From NCBI GenBank assembly GCA_963771435.1, contig CAVYTF010000010.1, positions 62,001 through 126,000 on the forward strand: DNA of 64,000 nucleotides, given 5' to 3'. Below, in pieces: positions 25,645-35,400 of this stretch. The translations under genes were made by a program, and so were the position numbers. Source of the DNA: CAVYTF01 sp963771435 (GTDB lineage: Bacteria > Bacteroidota > Bacteroidia > Chitinophagales > Chitinophagaceae). The stretch's first letter is position 1. Each line of letters opens with the position of its first letter. Under the pieces are notes generated by a model that was not told the origin of the DNA, did not search any database, and saw nothing but the letters and a program-made list of their open reading frames with translations.

Positions 25645-26616
25645 ATGAGACTTGGTAAACAAATTTCTAACTCCGCCATTGCAGTAATGGCAGTTATTGC
25701 TTTCGGCGGTTGCTCTAAAGAAAACAGCGCCCCGGGCAGCAAACCTTCTGTAACTCAGGCTGCTGCTGCAACAGAGCCTTCTGTTCTAACTCCTTTTGGC
25801 ATGATGCCGCAATCCAAAGTGCACTTTGTTGGGCAGGATTATGCAATAACCGTACAAGGTGGCCGCCTGCAGCAAATTGAAAAAGCAACAGGCAAAACCA
25901 TACAGGACTTTGGCGCAGCAACTGCTCTTGACGACAACCTGAATATCGGCAAACAGGCGCTCAACGCTGCTAATAGTGTACTGCCGGCAGCAGCATCAGG
26001 CTGGATCGATTATGCTTATTGGGCAAACGACACCACAAAGCCCATCACTTATTTCACTACAAACTGGACCGTACCCGCAGTTCCTGCGAGCCAGGGAAGC
26101 CAAACCCTTTTCTTGTTTAACGGTATGCAGGATGGCACCACTGCCTCTTCCTATATTGTTCAGCCCGTGCTGCAATGGGGTTCATCTGCTGCAGGCGGCG
26201 GCAAATATTGGGCAATTACCAACTGGTATGTTTCCAGCGCCAACGCATTCTTCGGCAGCCTGGTTAAAGTGAGCACCGGCACTAACCTGCAGGGCACCAT
26301 GACGCAAACAGGCGTTACCAAAGGGCTTTACAGTTATAATTCTGCATTTACCGGCTACCCTACTACAGACCTGCAGGTAAACAACGTGCCACAGGCATGG
26401 TGGTGTGCTGAAACATTAGAAACGTATGGCGTTACTACAGTTAAGACCCAATATCCATCTAACGAATTTGAAGCAATGTCTTCTATCCAGATAGAGTCAG
26501 GTTCTACTAACAAAACCATAAAATGGACAGCCCAGAATACCAACGCTACCTTTAAAGCTGTTGTAGTAAGCAACGCTTCACCAGGTGGTTCTGTTGATCT
26601 TTATTTCAGAAAATAA
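25645..26616 (+). CDS. Lipoprotein of unknown function
   Basis: 323 residues from ATG 25645, chosen because it starts the signal peptide MRLGKQISNSAIAVMAVIAF with lipobox GGC. After an Ala/Pro-rich spacer, the main domain (about 110-320) is rich in Trp, Tyr, Thr and Asn: YAYWANDTTKPITYFTTNWT, FLFNGMQDG, QPVLQWGSSAAGGGKYWAI, WWCAETLETYGV. These features suggest a secreted beta-sandwich. The pattern reminds me of uncharacterised secreted proteins of bacteria and fungi, but I cannot name a family. It stands alone, with its own terminator and a divergent neighbour. Confidence 0.75.
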   Translation: MRLGKQISNSAIAVMAVIAFGGCSKENSAPGSKPSVTQAAAATEPSVLTPFGMMPQSKVHFVGQDYAITVQGGRLQQIEKATGKTIQDFGAATALDDNLNIGKQALNAANSVLPAAASGWIDYAYWANDTTKPITYFTTNWTVPAVPASQGSQTLFLFNGMQDGTTASSYIVQPVLQWGSSAAGGGKYWAITNWYVSSANAFFGSLVKVSTGTNLQGTMTQTGVTKGLYSYNSAFTGYPTTDLQVNNVPQAWWCAETLETYGVTTVKTQYPSNEFEAMSSIQIESGSTNKTIKWTAQNTNATFKAVVVSNASPGGSVDLYFRK

Positions 26617-26645
26617 GCACAAATAATTTTATCAATCATCAAAAT

Positions 26646-26687
26646 AAAAATGCTGTACCGGGTCACATCCGGTGCAGCATTTTTTTA
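26646..26687 (+). terminator. Intrinsic terminator of the lipoprotein gene
   Basis: TGCTGTACCGG (26651-26661) pairs with CCGGTGCAGCA (26669-26679), with one G-U pair, flanked by A-run and T-run (seven T). It lies 30 nt after the stop codon. Confidence 0.88.
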
Positions 26688-26745
26688 TGCAGTAATTTTT
26701 AAGAGGAGGAATAAACTGGCCAACGATATTATTTTATTCAAAATA

Positions 26746-26775
26746 TTGGCAGCTTAATAAGAAATACTACCTTTG
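26746..26775 (+). promoter_or_regulatory. Full Bacteroidota promoter
   Basis: TTG (26746-26748), exactly 19 nt, then TACCTTTG (26768-26775). This matches the -33 / -7 consensus. It drives the small gene at 26844, probably together with the GNAT gene, from a start near 26782. Confidence 0.7.
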
Positions 26776-26782
26776 GTATGCG

Positions 26783-26815
26783 ATATACGTAGCATGAACG
26801 TAGGATGAACGTAGG
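26783..26815. repeat. Three 11-nt tandem units in a 5' leader
   Basis: TACGTAGCATG followed by two identical AACGTAGGATG units, all 11 nt (26786-26818 in this phase; the exact copies of ATGAACGTAGG are 26794-26815). The array starts close to the predicted transcription start and thus would be in the mRNA leader of the gene at 26844. Confidence 0.65.
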
Positions 26816-26843
26816 ATGCTCATGCTGAATCTAAATAAAAACT

Positions 26844-27131
26844 ATGGCAAAATCAAGTAATGTGCTGCTCCAAAATTCGAGCGGGCAATTAGGAAAAACG
26901 ATAGTAATGAAGCATTACAGCTACGGAACAGTGTTGTCAACATACCCGAACATGAGTAATGTGCAATTCAACCCAAAGCAAAAGGCAGAACAAAGCAGGT
27001 TCAGCAAGGCCGTGGCTTATGCCCAGGGTGTGCTGAAAGACCCAGCACAAAAGGCAGCATTTGAGGCAACCCTTAAAAAAGGGCAAACGGTTTATAACGC
27101 CGCCATTAAAGCCTATTTATTAAACAATTAA
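26844..27131 (+). CDS. Small hypothetical protein
   Basis: 95 residues, basic, no signal peptide. MAKSSNVLLQNSSGQLGKTI, then FNPKQKAEQSRFSKAVAYAQ and LKDPAQKAAFEATLKKGQTV. The pattern (a short beta-like start, then two helices) is coherent, and the gene has a full promoter, so it is likely expressed. I do not recognise the family; short proteins of this look occur in Bacteroidota genomes. The next gene (GNAT) begins 28 nt downstream on the same strand. Confidence 0.75.
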   Translation: MAKSSNVLLQNSSGQLGKTIVMKHYSYGTVLSTYPNMSNVQFNPKQKAEQSRFSKAVAYAQGVLKDPAQKAAFEATLKKGQTVYNAAIKAYLLNN

Positions 27132-27159
27132 CCATGTCCTGTAAAAACAAGAAGTAGTT

Positions 27160-27714
27160 ATGCTTGAAGTAACCTTTAACCCCTTCCCCACCCTGCTGAC
27201 CGAACGCTTAACGCTGAGGCAGATAACCAGGGATGATGCAAATGAAATATTCTCGCTGCGCTCGGATAAAGAGATAATGCGCTATATCAGCCGCCCGCCT
27301 GCAGTTACAATGGAAGATGCCTATAAATGGGTGCAGGTTATTTTCGATTTACTGGAAAACAATGATGGCATTACCTGGGGTATTTCCACGAAAGATAGCC
27401 CGCTGCTGATAGGCACTATCGGCTTATGGCGAATAGTAAAACCACATTACCGTGCGGAGCTTGGCTATATGCTGCAAACCGCTCACCAGCAAAAAGGAAT
27501 AACCAGCGAGGCGCTTGTGGCTGTTATTAATCATGGGTTTAAGGAGATGAAACTGCACTCTATAGAAGCCCAGGCAAGCCCTGAAAATGCAGCGTCTTTA
27601 AAGGTGTTAGATAAAGCAGGCTTCGTGCGGGAAGCTTACTTCAAAGAAGATTATTACTTTAACGGGGAGTTTTTAGACACCGTTGTTTATTCGCTTTTAG
27701 CACCGAAAGAATAA
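27160..27714 (+). CDS. GNAT acetyltransferase (RimJ/RimL type)
   Basis: 184 residues. The start LLTERLTLRQITRDDANEIF is the classic N-terminal strand of RimJ/RimL-like N-acetyltransferases; IGTIGLWRI and ELGYMLQTAHQQKGITSEAL form the acetyl-CoA region, and NAASLKVLDKAGFVRE is the C-terminal family motif. It transfers acetyl from acetyl-CoA to an amine; the substrate (ribosomal protein, amino acid or other small molecule) is not determined. Confidence 0.9.
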   Translation: MLEVTFNPFPTLLTERLTLRQITRDDANEIFSLRSDKEIMRYISRPPAVTMEDAYKWVQVIFDLLENNDGITWGISTKDSPLLIGTIGLWRIVKPHYRAELGYMLQTAHQQKGITSEALVAVINHGFKEMKLHSIEAQASPENAASLKVLDKAGFVREAYFKEDYYFNGEFLDTVVYSLLAPKE

Positions 27715-27740
27715 CCTTCGGGAATCCTACCTCTGCCCAT

Positions 27741-27748
27741 TATCTTTG
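27741..27748 (+). promoter_or_regulatory. -7 element of the ABC-F gene
   Basis: TATCTTTG, exact TAnnTTTG match followed by CGCC, 23-30 nt before ATG 27771. The -33 site has TTC rather than TTG at 20 nt. Confidence 0.5.
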
Positions 27749-27770
27749 CGCCTTCAAAATTATTAAGTTA

Positions 27771-29396
27771 ATGATAAGTGCAAGAAACATTACGCTCTCC
27801 TATGGCAAACGCGTACTCTTTGATGAAGTAAGTTTAAACTTTGTAAAAGGCAATTGTTACGGTGTAATTGGCGCGAATGGAGCCGGTAAATCCACCTTCT
27901 TAAAAATACTCAGCGGGGAAATAGAACCGAACAAAGGTAGTGTTGACATAACGCCTGGTGAACGCATGGCCGTATTGAAGCAGAACCAATATGAGTTTGA
28001 TGACTGTAGCGTTTTAAACACCGTGTTGATGGGCCATAAACATTTGTGGGAGGTGATGAATGAGCGCGAAAAGATATATGCCAAAGAGGATTTTACCGAA
28101 GAAGACGGGATGCGTGCTGGTGAACTCGAAGGTGAGTTTGGCGAGATGGGCGGTTATGAAGCCGAAAGCAATGCGGGAGCGTTATTGAGCGATTTGGGAG
28201 TAACAGAGAATTATCACCAGACAGCAATGAAAGACATACCCTCAAACCTGAAACTGCGTGTGCTGTTGACACAAGCAATCTTTGGTAATCCTGATATTCT
28301 CTTACTGGATGAACCGACCAACGGGCTTGATATTGAAACCATCGGGTGGCTGGAAAACTTCCTTGCGGATTATGAAAATATAGTGCTGGTAGTAAGCCAT
28401 GACCGCCACTTTCTTGATACCATCTGCACACACGTAGCAGACGTGGACAAACGTAAAATAAAGATATTCACCGGCAACTATACTTTCTGGTACGAAAGCT
28501 CTCAACTAATGAGCCGCCAGATAAACGATAAGAACAAAAAGAACGAAGACAAACGGGCTGCATTGCTTGATTTCATTGCCCGCTTTTCTGCCAACGCTTC
28601 CAAGAGTAAGCAGGCTACATCCAGGAAAAAGGCTCTGGAGAAGCTGACGATTGAAGAGATTGAACCTTCTAATAGAAAATATCCGGGTATCATTTTCCAG
28701 CCGTTGCGCGAAGTTGGTAACCAGATATTAAATGTAGAAAACCTCAGCAGCAGCGTTGACGGCAGAAAGCTGTTTGATAAGGTTTCTTTCACTGTGAATA
28801 AAGGTGATAAGATTGCTTTCCTTAGCAAAGATGCGCTTGCCATCACCAACTTCTTTGAGATGATAAACAGCAAAGGCACAGCAGAAAAAGGAAAGTTTGA
28901 ATGGGGAACGACTATTACTAAGGCATACCTACCTGTTGAGAATAATGAATTTTTCATGGAAGGATTAACACTGTTAGAGTGGCTCAGGCAATATGTGCCG
29001 CCAAATGTTACAGATGCCGATGAGCCTTTCCTGCGCGGGTTCTTGGGCAAAATGTTATTTAGTGGAGATGATATTGCAAAGAAGACCAATGTACTCAGCG
29101 GGGGAGAAAAAGTTCGCTGTATGATCAGCCGTATGATGCTCCAAAACCCAAACCTTATTATTCTTGACCAGCCAACAAATCACCTTGACCTAGAAAGCAT
29201 ACAAAGCTTCAATGAGGGATGCAATACATTCCCGGGGGTAGTCCTGTTAACTTCACATGACCATACGTTTATACAGACTGTAGCTAACCGCATAATTGAA
29301 TTAACCCCTAGGGGAATTATCGACAGGCTCAGTACTTTTGATGATTATATGGAAGACCCACGCGTGAAGCAGCTTAGGGAAGAAATGTACAGTTAA
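27771..29396 (+). CDS. ABC-F family ATPase with one degenerate ATP site
   Basis: 541 residues, two ABC domains and no membrane segments: a ribosome-associated translation factor of the ABC-F class (EttA/Uup/YbiT group). NBD1 has Walker A GANGAGKST (34-42) and LLLDEPTN (Glu181), but DIPSNLKLR (155-163) in place of LSGG. NBD2 has LSGGEKVR (442-449), but the Walker A region reads LSKDALAIT (351-359), and the catalytic Glu is Gln467 (IILDQPTNHLD). Because sites form between domains, site 1 (NBD1 Walker A plus NBD2 signature) is complete and site 2 is lost on all three counts. The linker at about 240-300 is basic. Confidence 0.9.
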   Translation: MISARNITLSYGKRVLFDEVSLNFVKGNCYGVIGANGAGKSTFLKILSGEIEPNKGSVDITPGERMAVLKQNQYEFDDCSVLNTVLMGHKHLWEVMNEREKIYAKEDFTEEDGMRAGELEGEFGEMGGYEAESNAGALLSDLGVTENYHQTAMKDIPSNLKLRVLLTQAIFGNPDILLLDEPTNGLDIETIGWLENFLADYENIVLVVSHDRHFLDTICTHVADVDKRKIKIFTGNYTFWYESSQLMSRQINDKNKKNEDKRAALLDFIARFSANASKSKQATSRKKALEKLTIEEIEPSNRKYPGIIFQPLREVGNQILNVENLSSSVDGRKLFDKVSFTVNKGDKIAFLSKDALAITNFFEMINSKGTAEKGKFEWGTTITKAYLPVENNEFFMEGLTLLEWLRQYVPPNVTDADEPFLRGFLGKMLFSGDDIAKKTNVLSGGEKVRCMISRMMLQNPNLIILDQPTNHLDLESIQSFNEGCNTFPGVVLLTSHDHTFIQTVANRIIELTPRGIIDRLSTFDDYMEDPRVKQLREEMYS

Positions 29397-29415
29397 GAAT
29401 AGAAATTAAAGAGCC

Positions 29416-29802
29416 CTAATTGTTCTTAAAAGGTACAACCATCTCAAAAGGGGGGATATTTACGTAGAAATTCAGTTTGCTATTCTGGTTTTCCATGAGG
29501 TAAGTGCCCTGCATCTTGCCCATTTCTGTTTGCAGGTTGCAGCCACTGACATACTGAAAGTGTTTTCCGGGCTCTATTACAGGCTGCGCACCCACCACAC
29601 CTTCGCCTTCTACTTCACGGCGCTGGCCGTTGCTGTCAAATATATCCCACTTGCGGCGCAGCAGTTTTACGGCAAAGAAGTTGTGATTAGCAATAACTAT
29701 TCGATACGCAAACATAAATTCATGGTTAGCGGGGTTGCTGTAGTCCGCCTGGTAAAAGGTTTCCACGCTTATTTCAATTCCTTCGGAAATTTTAGATACC
29801 AT
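29416..29802 (-). CDS. apaG: ApaG protein
   Basis: 128 residues from ATG 29802 (MVSKISEGIEISVETFYQAD). It is a fibronectin-type-III-like single-domain protein; FAYRIVIANHNFFAVKLLRR, GVVGAQPVIEPGKHFQYVSG and MQGTYLME are diagnostic. ApaG is linked to Co2+/Mg2+ homeostasis and diadenosine polyphosphate metabolism in enterobacteria, but its molecular role is unsettled. The shorter start fits the family length of about 125-130; an upstream in-frame start would add 14 unrelated residues. Confidence 0.93.
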   Translation of the reverse strand: MVSKISEGIEISVETFYQADYSNPANHEFMFAYRIVIANHNFFAVKLLRRKWDIFDSNGQRREVEGEGVVGAQPVIEPGKHFQYVSGCNLQTEMGKMQGTYLMENQNSKLNFYVNIPPFEMVVPFKNN

Positions 29803-29896
29803 ACTTCTCTCTTGCACGGTAAAGTTAAAGGAACAAAACCGCATAAAAAAGATTGCTTTGTTATCAAAGCATCATTTTCCCAGCTTTTAGAAAAAA

Positions 29897-30838
29897 TCAT
29901 CCAAGAGGATTGCTAAGCATTACGGAGAACTCATCCCAGACTTCTCTTACAATATCCGCCGCAAGTTTAATATCATAGATCAAAATGCTTGATTGACCTA
30001 TCTCCAGTTCGCCTTCATCCAGGCTGCCTTCAAACATTCCCTTTTTGGCGCGCCCCCTGCCAAGCAGCTGCTTCATTTCATCTTCAGTTGCCCCCTTCAT
30101 TTCAGCAGCTTTTACTTCATCAAAGAAGTTATTCTTGAGCAGTCGTACAGGAACCAGCTTTTTCATGCTTAACAAGGTATCTCCCTCCTGTGCTTTTATT
30201 ACAGCATCTTTAAAGTGGATGTGTGATGAGGCTTCTTCACTGCATACAAACCTGCTGCCCATTTGAACCCCTGCAGCGCCAAGCGCCATTGCGGCAAACA
30301 TTTGCCTGCCAGTGGCAATGCCGCCCGCTGCTATGATCGGAATTTTTACTACACTGCAAACTGAAGGGACCAAAACAAAAGTGGTTGTTTCCTCCCTGCC
30401 GTTGTGGCCGCCTGCTTCGAAGCCCTCTGCTACGACCGCGTCGCAGCCGGCATCTTGTGCTTTTTGGGCAAACTTGCTGCTGCTGACGACATGCACCACC
30501 GTTATTCCTTTTTCTTTTAAGATAGTTGTCCATGTTTTGGGGTTGCCGGCGGAGGTAAAGACAATCTTTACGCCTTCTTCTATGATGATCTGTATATGCT
30601 TGTCAATATCGGGATACATCAAGGGGATATTTACACCAAAAGGGTTGGCGGTTGCTGCTTTGCATTTCCTGATGTGTTCCCGAAGGATATCAGGGTACAT
30701 GCTGCCGCTGCCTATGAGACCAAGTGCACCGGCGTTGCTTACGGCGCTTGCCAGCCGCCAGCCGCTTGCCCAAACCATGCCAGCCTGTATGATGGGGTAG
30801 TTGATATTGAAAAGAGAGGTGATGCGGTTGGGGGGCAT
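29897..30838 (-). CDS. Nitronate monooxygenase / FabK-like flavoprotein
   Basis: 313 residues, TIM barrel with FMN. N terminus NINYPIIQAGMVWASGWRLA and GALGLIGSG are family marks; GFEAGGHNG is the phosphate-binding and active region; IIAAGGIATGRQMFAAMALG and AAGVQMGSRF complete the barrel. Members oxidise nitronates (detoxifying propionate-3-nitronate) or, as FabK, reduce enoyl-ACP. The sequence alone does not separate the two; lack of a neighbouring fatty-acid cluster slightly favours nitronate monooxygenase. Confidence 0.88.
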   Translation of the reverse strand: MPPNRITSLFNINYPIIQAGMVWASGWRLASAVSNAGALGLIGSGSMYPDILREHIRKCKAATANPFGVNIPLMYPDIDKHIQIIIEEGVKIVFTSAGNPKTWTTILKEKGITVVHVVSSSKFAQKAQDAGCDAVVAEGFEAGGHNGREETTTFVLVPSVCSVVKIPIIAAGGIATGRQMFAAMALGAAGVQMGSRFVCSEEASSHIHFKDAVIKAQEGDTLLSMKKLVPVRLLKNNFFDEVKAAEMKGATEDEMKQLLGRGRAKKGMFEGSLDEGELEIGQSSILIYDIKLAADIVREVWDEFSVMLSNPLG

Positions 30839-30926
30839 AGCGTGATGTTATGTTCATGCAAGATAGTATTTGCCACGATATAATAAGCCGCAATAATGGC
30901 AGAGGGATAGTTGGCGCTTAAAGGAG

Positions 30927-31036
30927 AGGGTTCAGAAGTGGGAGTCTAGTGAAGGTGGCAGGAAGGACGCAGGGATGCGGCAGGGAGGTGGCAAGGGGGC
31001 AGAAAGAGGCAAAAAAGGGAATTTTAAGGCAAAAAA
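30927..31036. repeat. Tandem array of ten 11-nt units
   Basis: The segment divides without remainder into 11-nt units, among them AGGGTTCAGAA, GTGGGAGTCTA, GTGAAGGTGGC, AGGAAGGACGC, AGGGATGCGGC, AGGGAGGTGGC, AAGGGGGCAGA, AAGAGGCAAAA, AAGGGAATTTT and AAGGCAAAAAA. A 31-nt part (30945-30975) recurs identically at 38696-38726. It lies between the nitronate monooxygenase start and the PorP/SprF gene 3' end. The rest of the 30839-31149 gap has no gene. Confidence 0.8.
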
Positions 31037-31149
31037 ATAAATGAAAGGGATGAATATATGAAATATTGACAGGTATGTTTATTGGCCACAGGGGATAGAA
31101 TGCCGGTTTTAGGGTGCTTTTTTGGCCATGTTGAAAGAAACTATACCTG

Positions 31150-32361
31150 TTATTGCTTAATGCTGGGGCATCTTGTATCGTCAATGATAGGTTTACAGGG
31201 GTCATCTGTGCCTCCGTCGCTGTTAGAATTATGATCCCATACAAAGCCTATTTCTGAGCTGCCTGTTGTGTATGAATATGCATTTCTGCCTACTTCTGCA
31301 TCCTCATCGATCCCGACCCTTACTTTATCCCTGTTATCAGAGCCGCCTAAAATATTTAATGCCAAGGTTACACAAAAGGTATTTATCTGAGTGAAATTTA
31401 CACTGCCCCTATACCACATACCCAAGCTTACATTAACCTCGTTTTGGGTTACCTCCCCCCCTACCTGGAAACTACTGTTGTATGCCTGTGAGTAGCCTAG
31501 GGCAGCAATACTGTATGACCAGGTTTCGTTTGGATTGGTGTGGGTATATAATACATTACCGCTCCAAAGCATGGGTAGCACGCTTCTTATTTTGCCGCTG
31601 CTGAAAGTGAGCGATTCATCAGGCGTATTTAAGTGATGGTCACTAAAACCAATTAGAAGCCGATCATCATCATCAATATTATAATTGAAAAAGAGCCCTG
31701 CCGCAAAGTCAGGGTACATTTTGCCGTTGTTTATGGGCAGGTTGGCTGCAGAAACGGAGTTAGGTATATACCCGTAAACATTTAGCTGGTCTGCAAACAC
31801 CAGGTTGCTGTAGTTGATCCTGGTTTGGGCTAAACCAAACTGTAAACCGCCTGTAAAGAACCATCTGGGGTTTTCATAGGAATAGGAAGTGCCGTTGCAG
31901 ATATTATAGGAATATGTGCCGTAAAAACCATTTTTGTTGATATATCCCTCTGAAGAATTTGTAACTACCAGCCCGACACCGCTGTGTATGCCCGCCAGAA
32001 ACTTATCAACAGAAAAGGCCGAATAATTCATCGTTGAGGGGACGCTCCACCATTGGCGCCTGTATATTGCGCTGATCCTTAGGTCATAATCGCCGCAACC
32101 GGTTGCCGCCGGGTTCAAATAGATGGGGGAAAGAAAGGCCTGGGAATAAACAGGGTCCTGCGCATAAGTATCAACGTTAAACAAGAAAGTGAGCAATGAA
32201 GTAACAACAAATATGATCTTAAGGTTTGCCGACCAATTTTTATTGCTGTTGTGTTTGCATTGCGACGTTCGGGGTGTATTAATTTCTTCAAAAGGCTTTG
32301 GATAATAACCCGTTTCGTTTGCCCTAATTAATTCATTCATCACTAGATTGAAACGAAGCAT
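31150..32361 (-). CDS. PorP/SprF-family outer-membrane protein (type IX secretion)
   Basis: 403 residues. The family start QDPVYSQAFLSPIYLNPAAT follows a hydrophobic signal segment (IIFVVTSLLTFLFNVDTYAQ), then a beta-barrel with AIYRRQW, SVDKFLAGIHSGVG and repeated Tyr/Asn-rich strands. PorP/SprF proteins work with T9SS and with partner adhesins that carry CHU_C tails; here it lies 45 nt downstream of exactly such a gene. About 47 residues precede the signal segment, which is unusual. No later ATG exists before the hydrophobic part, so the start is uncertain, and the frame may be affected by the indels common in this window. Confidence 0.88.
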   Translation of the reverse strand: MLRFNLVMNELIRANETGYYPKPFEEINTPRTSQCKHNSNKNWSANLKIIFVVTSLLTFLFNVDTYAQDPVYSQAFLSPIYLNPAATGCGDYDLRISAIYRRQWWSVPSTMNYSAFSVDKFLAGIHSGVGLVVTNSSEGYINKNGFYGTYSYNICNGTSYSYENPRWFFTGGLQFGLAQTRINYSNLVFADQLNVYGYIPNSVSAANLPINNGKMYPDFAAGLFFNYNIDDDDRLLIGFSDHHLNTPDESLTFSSGKIRSVLPMLWSGNVLYTHTNPNETWSYSIAALGYSQAYNSSFQVGGEVTQNEVNVSLGMWYRGSVNFTQINTFCVTLALNILGGSDNRDKVRVGIDEDAEVGRNAYSYTTGSSEIGFVWDHNSNSDGGTDDPCKPIIDDTRCPSIKQ

Positions 32362-32406
32362 AACAGTTTTATATTACCCAATGCTCCTAAAACTTTTTAA
32401 ATGCTT

Positions 32407-35400
32407 CTATTTTATAACCGTTATAAACCCGGACTTAACCCTCCTGCCGCTTTTAGGGTATAACATGCCCTCCCATTCGGTGCCGTTAATGTACCTGGCC
32501 TCTATCTGCCAGCGATAGGAGTCCTGTTCTACAGGCTGGCCATTGTACTGCCCGTTCCACGCCTCAGATGGCGATCCGTCCGAAGCAAGCGCTGTACTTT
32601 CAAATATAACCTTACCCCATATGGTAGAGATAGTGAGGTGGTAAGAACTTAACCCCTTGCCCAATGGGAGGAACGTGCGCAATTCGTTTTCACTGCATCC
32701 AGGGCAAAAAGCATCAGGGATCTGGAGATAGCCAGGAACATAGATGATCTTTACAGTGACGGAATCATTGCTGTAACATCCTGTAGAAAAGTCTGTAGAT
32801 AATAAGTTAACAACATAGCTGCCCGTATCAGTATATGCATACGTAACCTCTGTGCCGGTGCGTGTTTGCATAGAATGGTCGCCAAGGTTCCACAGGTAGG
32901 TCATGTTTGATGTGTCAGCGGACTCGGCTTGAAATGTAAATGTATAATCAGGTTGATATTGAACAAGGCTGGAAGGCGTTACGTTTATCTGCGTTGAAGG
33001 CAGTGGAAGAACGATAACAACCTCTGTTGCGCTGTCAATGCAGGTTGCGGATGACCCCAGGTTCTCTGCAACTAATGTAATGGTGGCTGAACCTGATGAT
33101 CCATAAGTATGCTGGCCGCTGGTAAATGTAGTAGATTGCCCGTCGCCCCAATACCAGTTATATACATTTGCATTGGATGAATTATTGGTTACATGTACGG
33201 AATCCCCCACGCATACCTGGCCAGGTGAAACGGTAAAGGACGCAACCGGCGGATTAGATACATTAACGATCATAGAGCTGCCCGATGGCTGGCATATAGA
33301 ATCTCTATCACTAATGGTCCATTCAAGTTTGTACATACCTGTTTGGTCAAAAGTAAAAATAGCATCGGGGGCATCCGGCGGGCTGAATGTTCCGTTGCCG
33401 CCCAAAGGTTCGCTTGCTATTGTCCATAAGCCTTGCTCGAATGGCCTTGAGGCATCTATATTGCCTGCCAAGGTAATTGACCTGCTTGTGGTAAAATTAC
33501 AAATATCCTGTTCGAGGCCAGCATCGGCTTGAGTAATAGCAGGGCGGTTAATAATTTGTACCTGTGCTGAAGAGCTACCACACCCCAATGGCCCTGTTAC
33601 AGTCCAGAGGAAAGTATAGGTTGTATTTGCCAGGTTGCTAACTGATGTGGAAGGATCAGCAGGGTCATTAATACTTGCCACTGGTGAAGCCGGTAATAGC
33701 TGGCTCCACATGCCGGTGCCAATTACGGGGCTACTTGCTGAAAGCACTACACTTTGCTGGTTGCATAATGTTTGGTTGGCGCCAATTGTGGGAACAGGGA
33801 CAGAGTTTATTACGGTTATTACTGTAATATCTGAATTTGCAGTATCACAAGCGCCATTCTGTACAACTGCCCTAAACCATGTAGTGGTTGCTAAATTATT
33901 AAATACAAGGCTTTTAGTTGTGTCATTGATCGTGAGCCATGACGCGCCCTGATCTGTTGAGGACTCCCAATTCGTTACTCCACCATTATTGCCTGTAAGT
34001 TGTATTATGCCTGTATTGGTTCCATAGCAAACAGTTTCAGGATTGAAAGTGTGCCCACCCACTGATGAAGAGTTTACAACAACATTGATGGTTCCTGTTG
34101 AGCCGCACCCATTCGTTGTGGCAGTAACTACTGTGTAGGTGCCTCCATCTTCCAGCGTTGCCCCAGATATTACAGGGTTTTGCATGCTGTCGTTAGCATT
34201 TGTAATTCCCGGCCCTGCCCAGGCATAACTTACTTTTCCGGCAGCAGGTGTTACAAAGCAGGCTAAATTTAAAGTGCCCCCTATGCATACCGGGCTATTG
34301 CTGCTTAAATTTGGCGTTGGCAATGGCAGGTTCGTTAGAGTGATCGGCCCTACCAGGTTTGAATGGCACCCGTCAGGGGTAATTACTTTAATGTTGCTGT
34401 ATGTGCCTGCAGCCAGGTAATTTATAATAATTTCTCCTGCCTCATTAGGAAAGTCTGAAGAATCAATAGGTTGTGCCTTGTTATTAAAGTCGTATTCAAG
34501 GTTATAGGCCACACCGGGGGTTAAGCCATACAGGATGATAGAGCCGGTATTTGTACCGCAGGCAGTAGGGTTGAGATAAGTAGTTGAATCAATAACCGGA
34601 TCAGGATCAACCCTTACGTTTACACAAGTTGGTATAGGAGACGGGCAACCGGCGTTAAATGCAGTTACACAATAATTGCCAGTACAGGCAAGGGTGGTCG
34701 TAAAAGTCGGGTTTGCAAGGATACCGTTAGATGGAGTAATACAGGCACCCGACCATTGATACGTTACAGGGTTTGAACTTACAGGAACGCTGTTTGCGAC
34801 CAGATCAAGCAAATCCCCATTGCACACAGGGGTGTTTGCAGTAACCGTTGGTATGGAAGCATTTGCGTTAACTATTGCATTAATTGAGCCTGGAGAGGAA
34901 ACACAATTGTTAACAGTAACTGTAACATAATATATACCGGTGTTCAGGACGGAATCATTAATAATGACCGGGTTCTGCTGGCTGGTGCTAAAGCTGTCAG
35001 GCCCAGTCCATGAATAAGTAGCGTTAGCAACAGTATCACAATATAAACGAAGTATGCTGCCCGCGCAAACAGGGCCGTTGCTGGTGGCTATGGGCGTTGC
35101 TGGAGGGTTGGGTTCCTTTAAAGTAACAGGCCCCACAGTGTTTGAGGAACATCCTTGCGGCGTTGTTACGTTAATACTTGAATAAGTGCCAATGGCCAGC
35201 CCTGATAATGTAAGGGACCCGTCTGTAAGCGAAGAAATGGTAGCGGTATCCGGCAAACCGGTAGGGGGCTCATTATAAATGACAGTATAACTGGTAGTTG
35301 GTGCTAACCCCGCTAACACAATAGATCCCGTCGCAGAACCACAACTCGTTGGGTTATTGGCGGAAGCTATAGAAATAAGTGGTACAGGATCTACAATAAG

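Noticed and set aside
28502..29089. Minus-strand open frame of 195 codons opposite the ABC-F gene
   Set aside because: Ser/Leu-rich shadow of ABC-F coding sequence.
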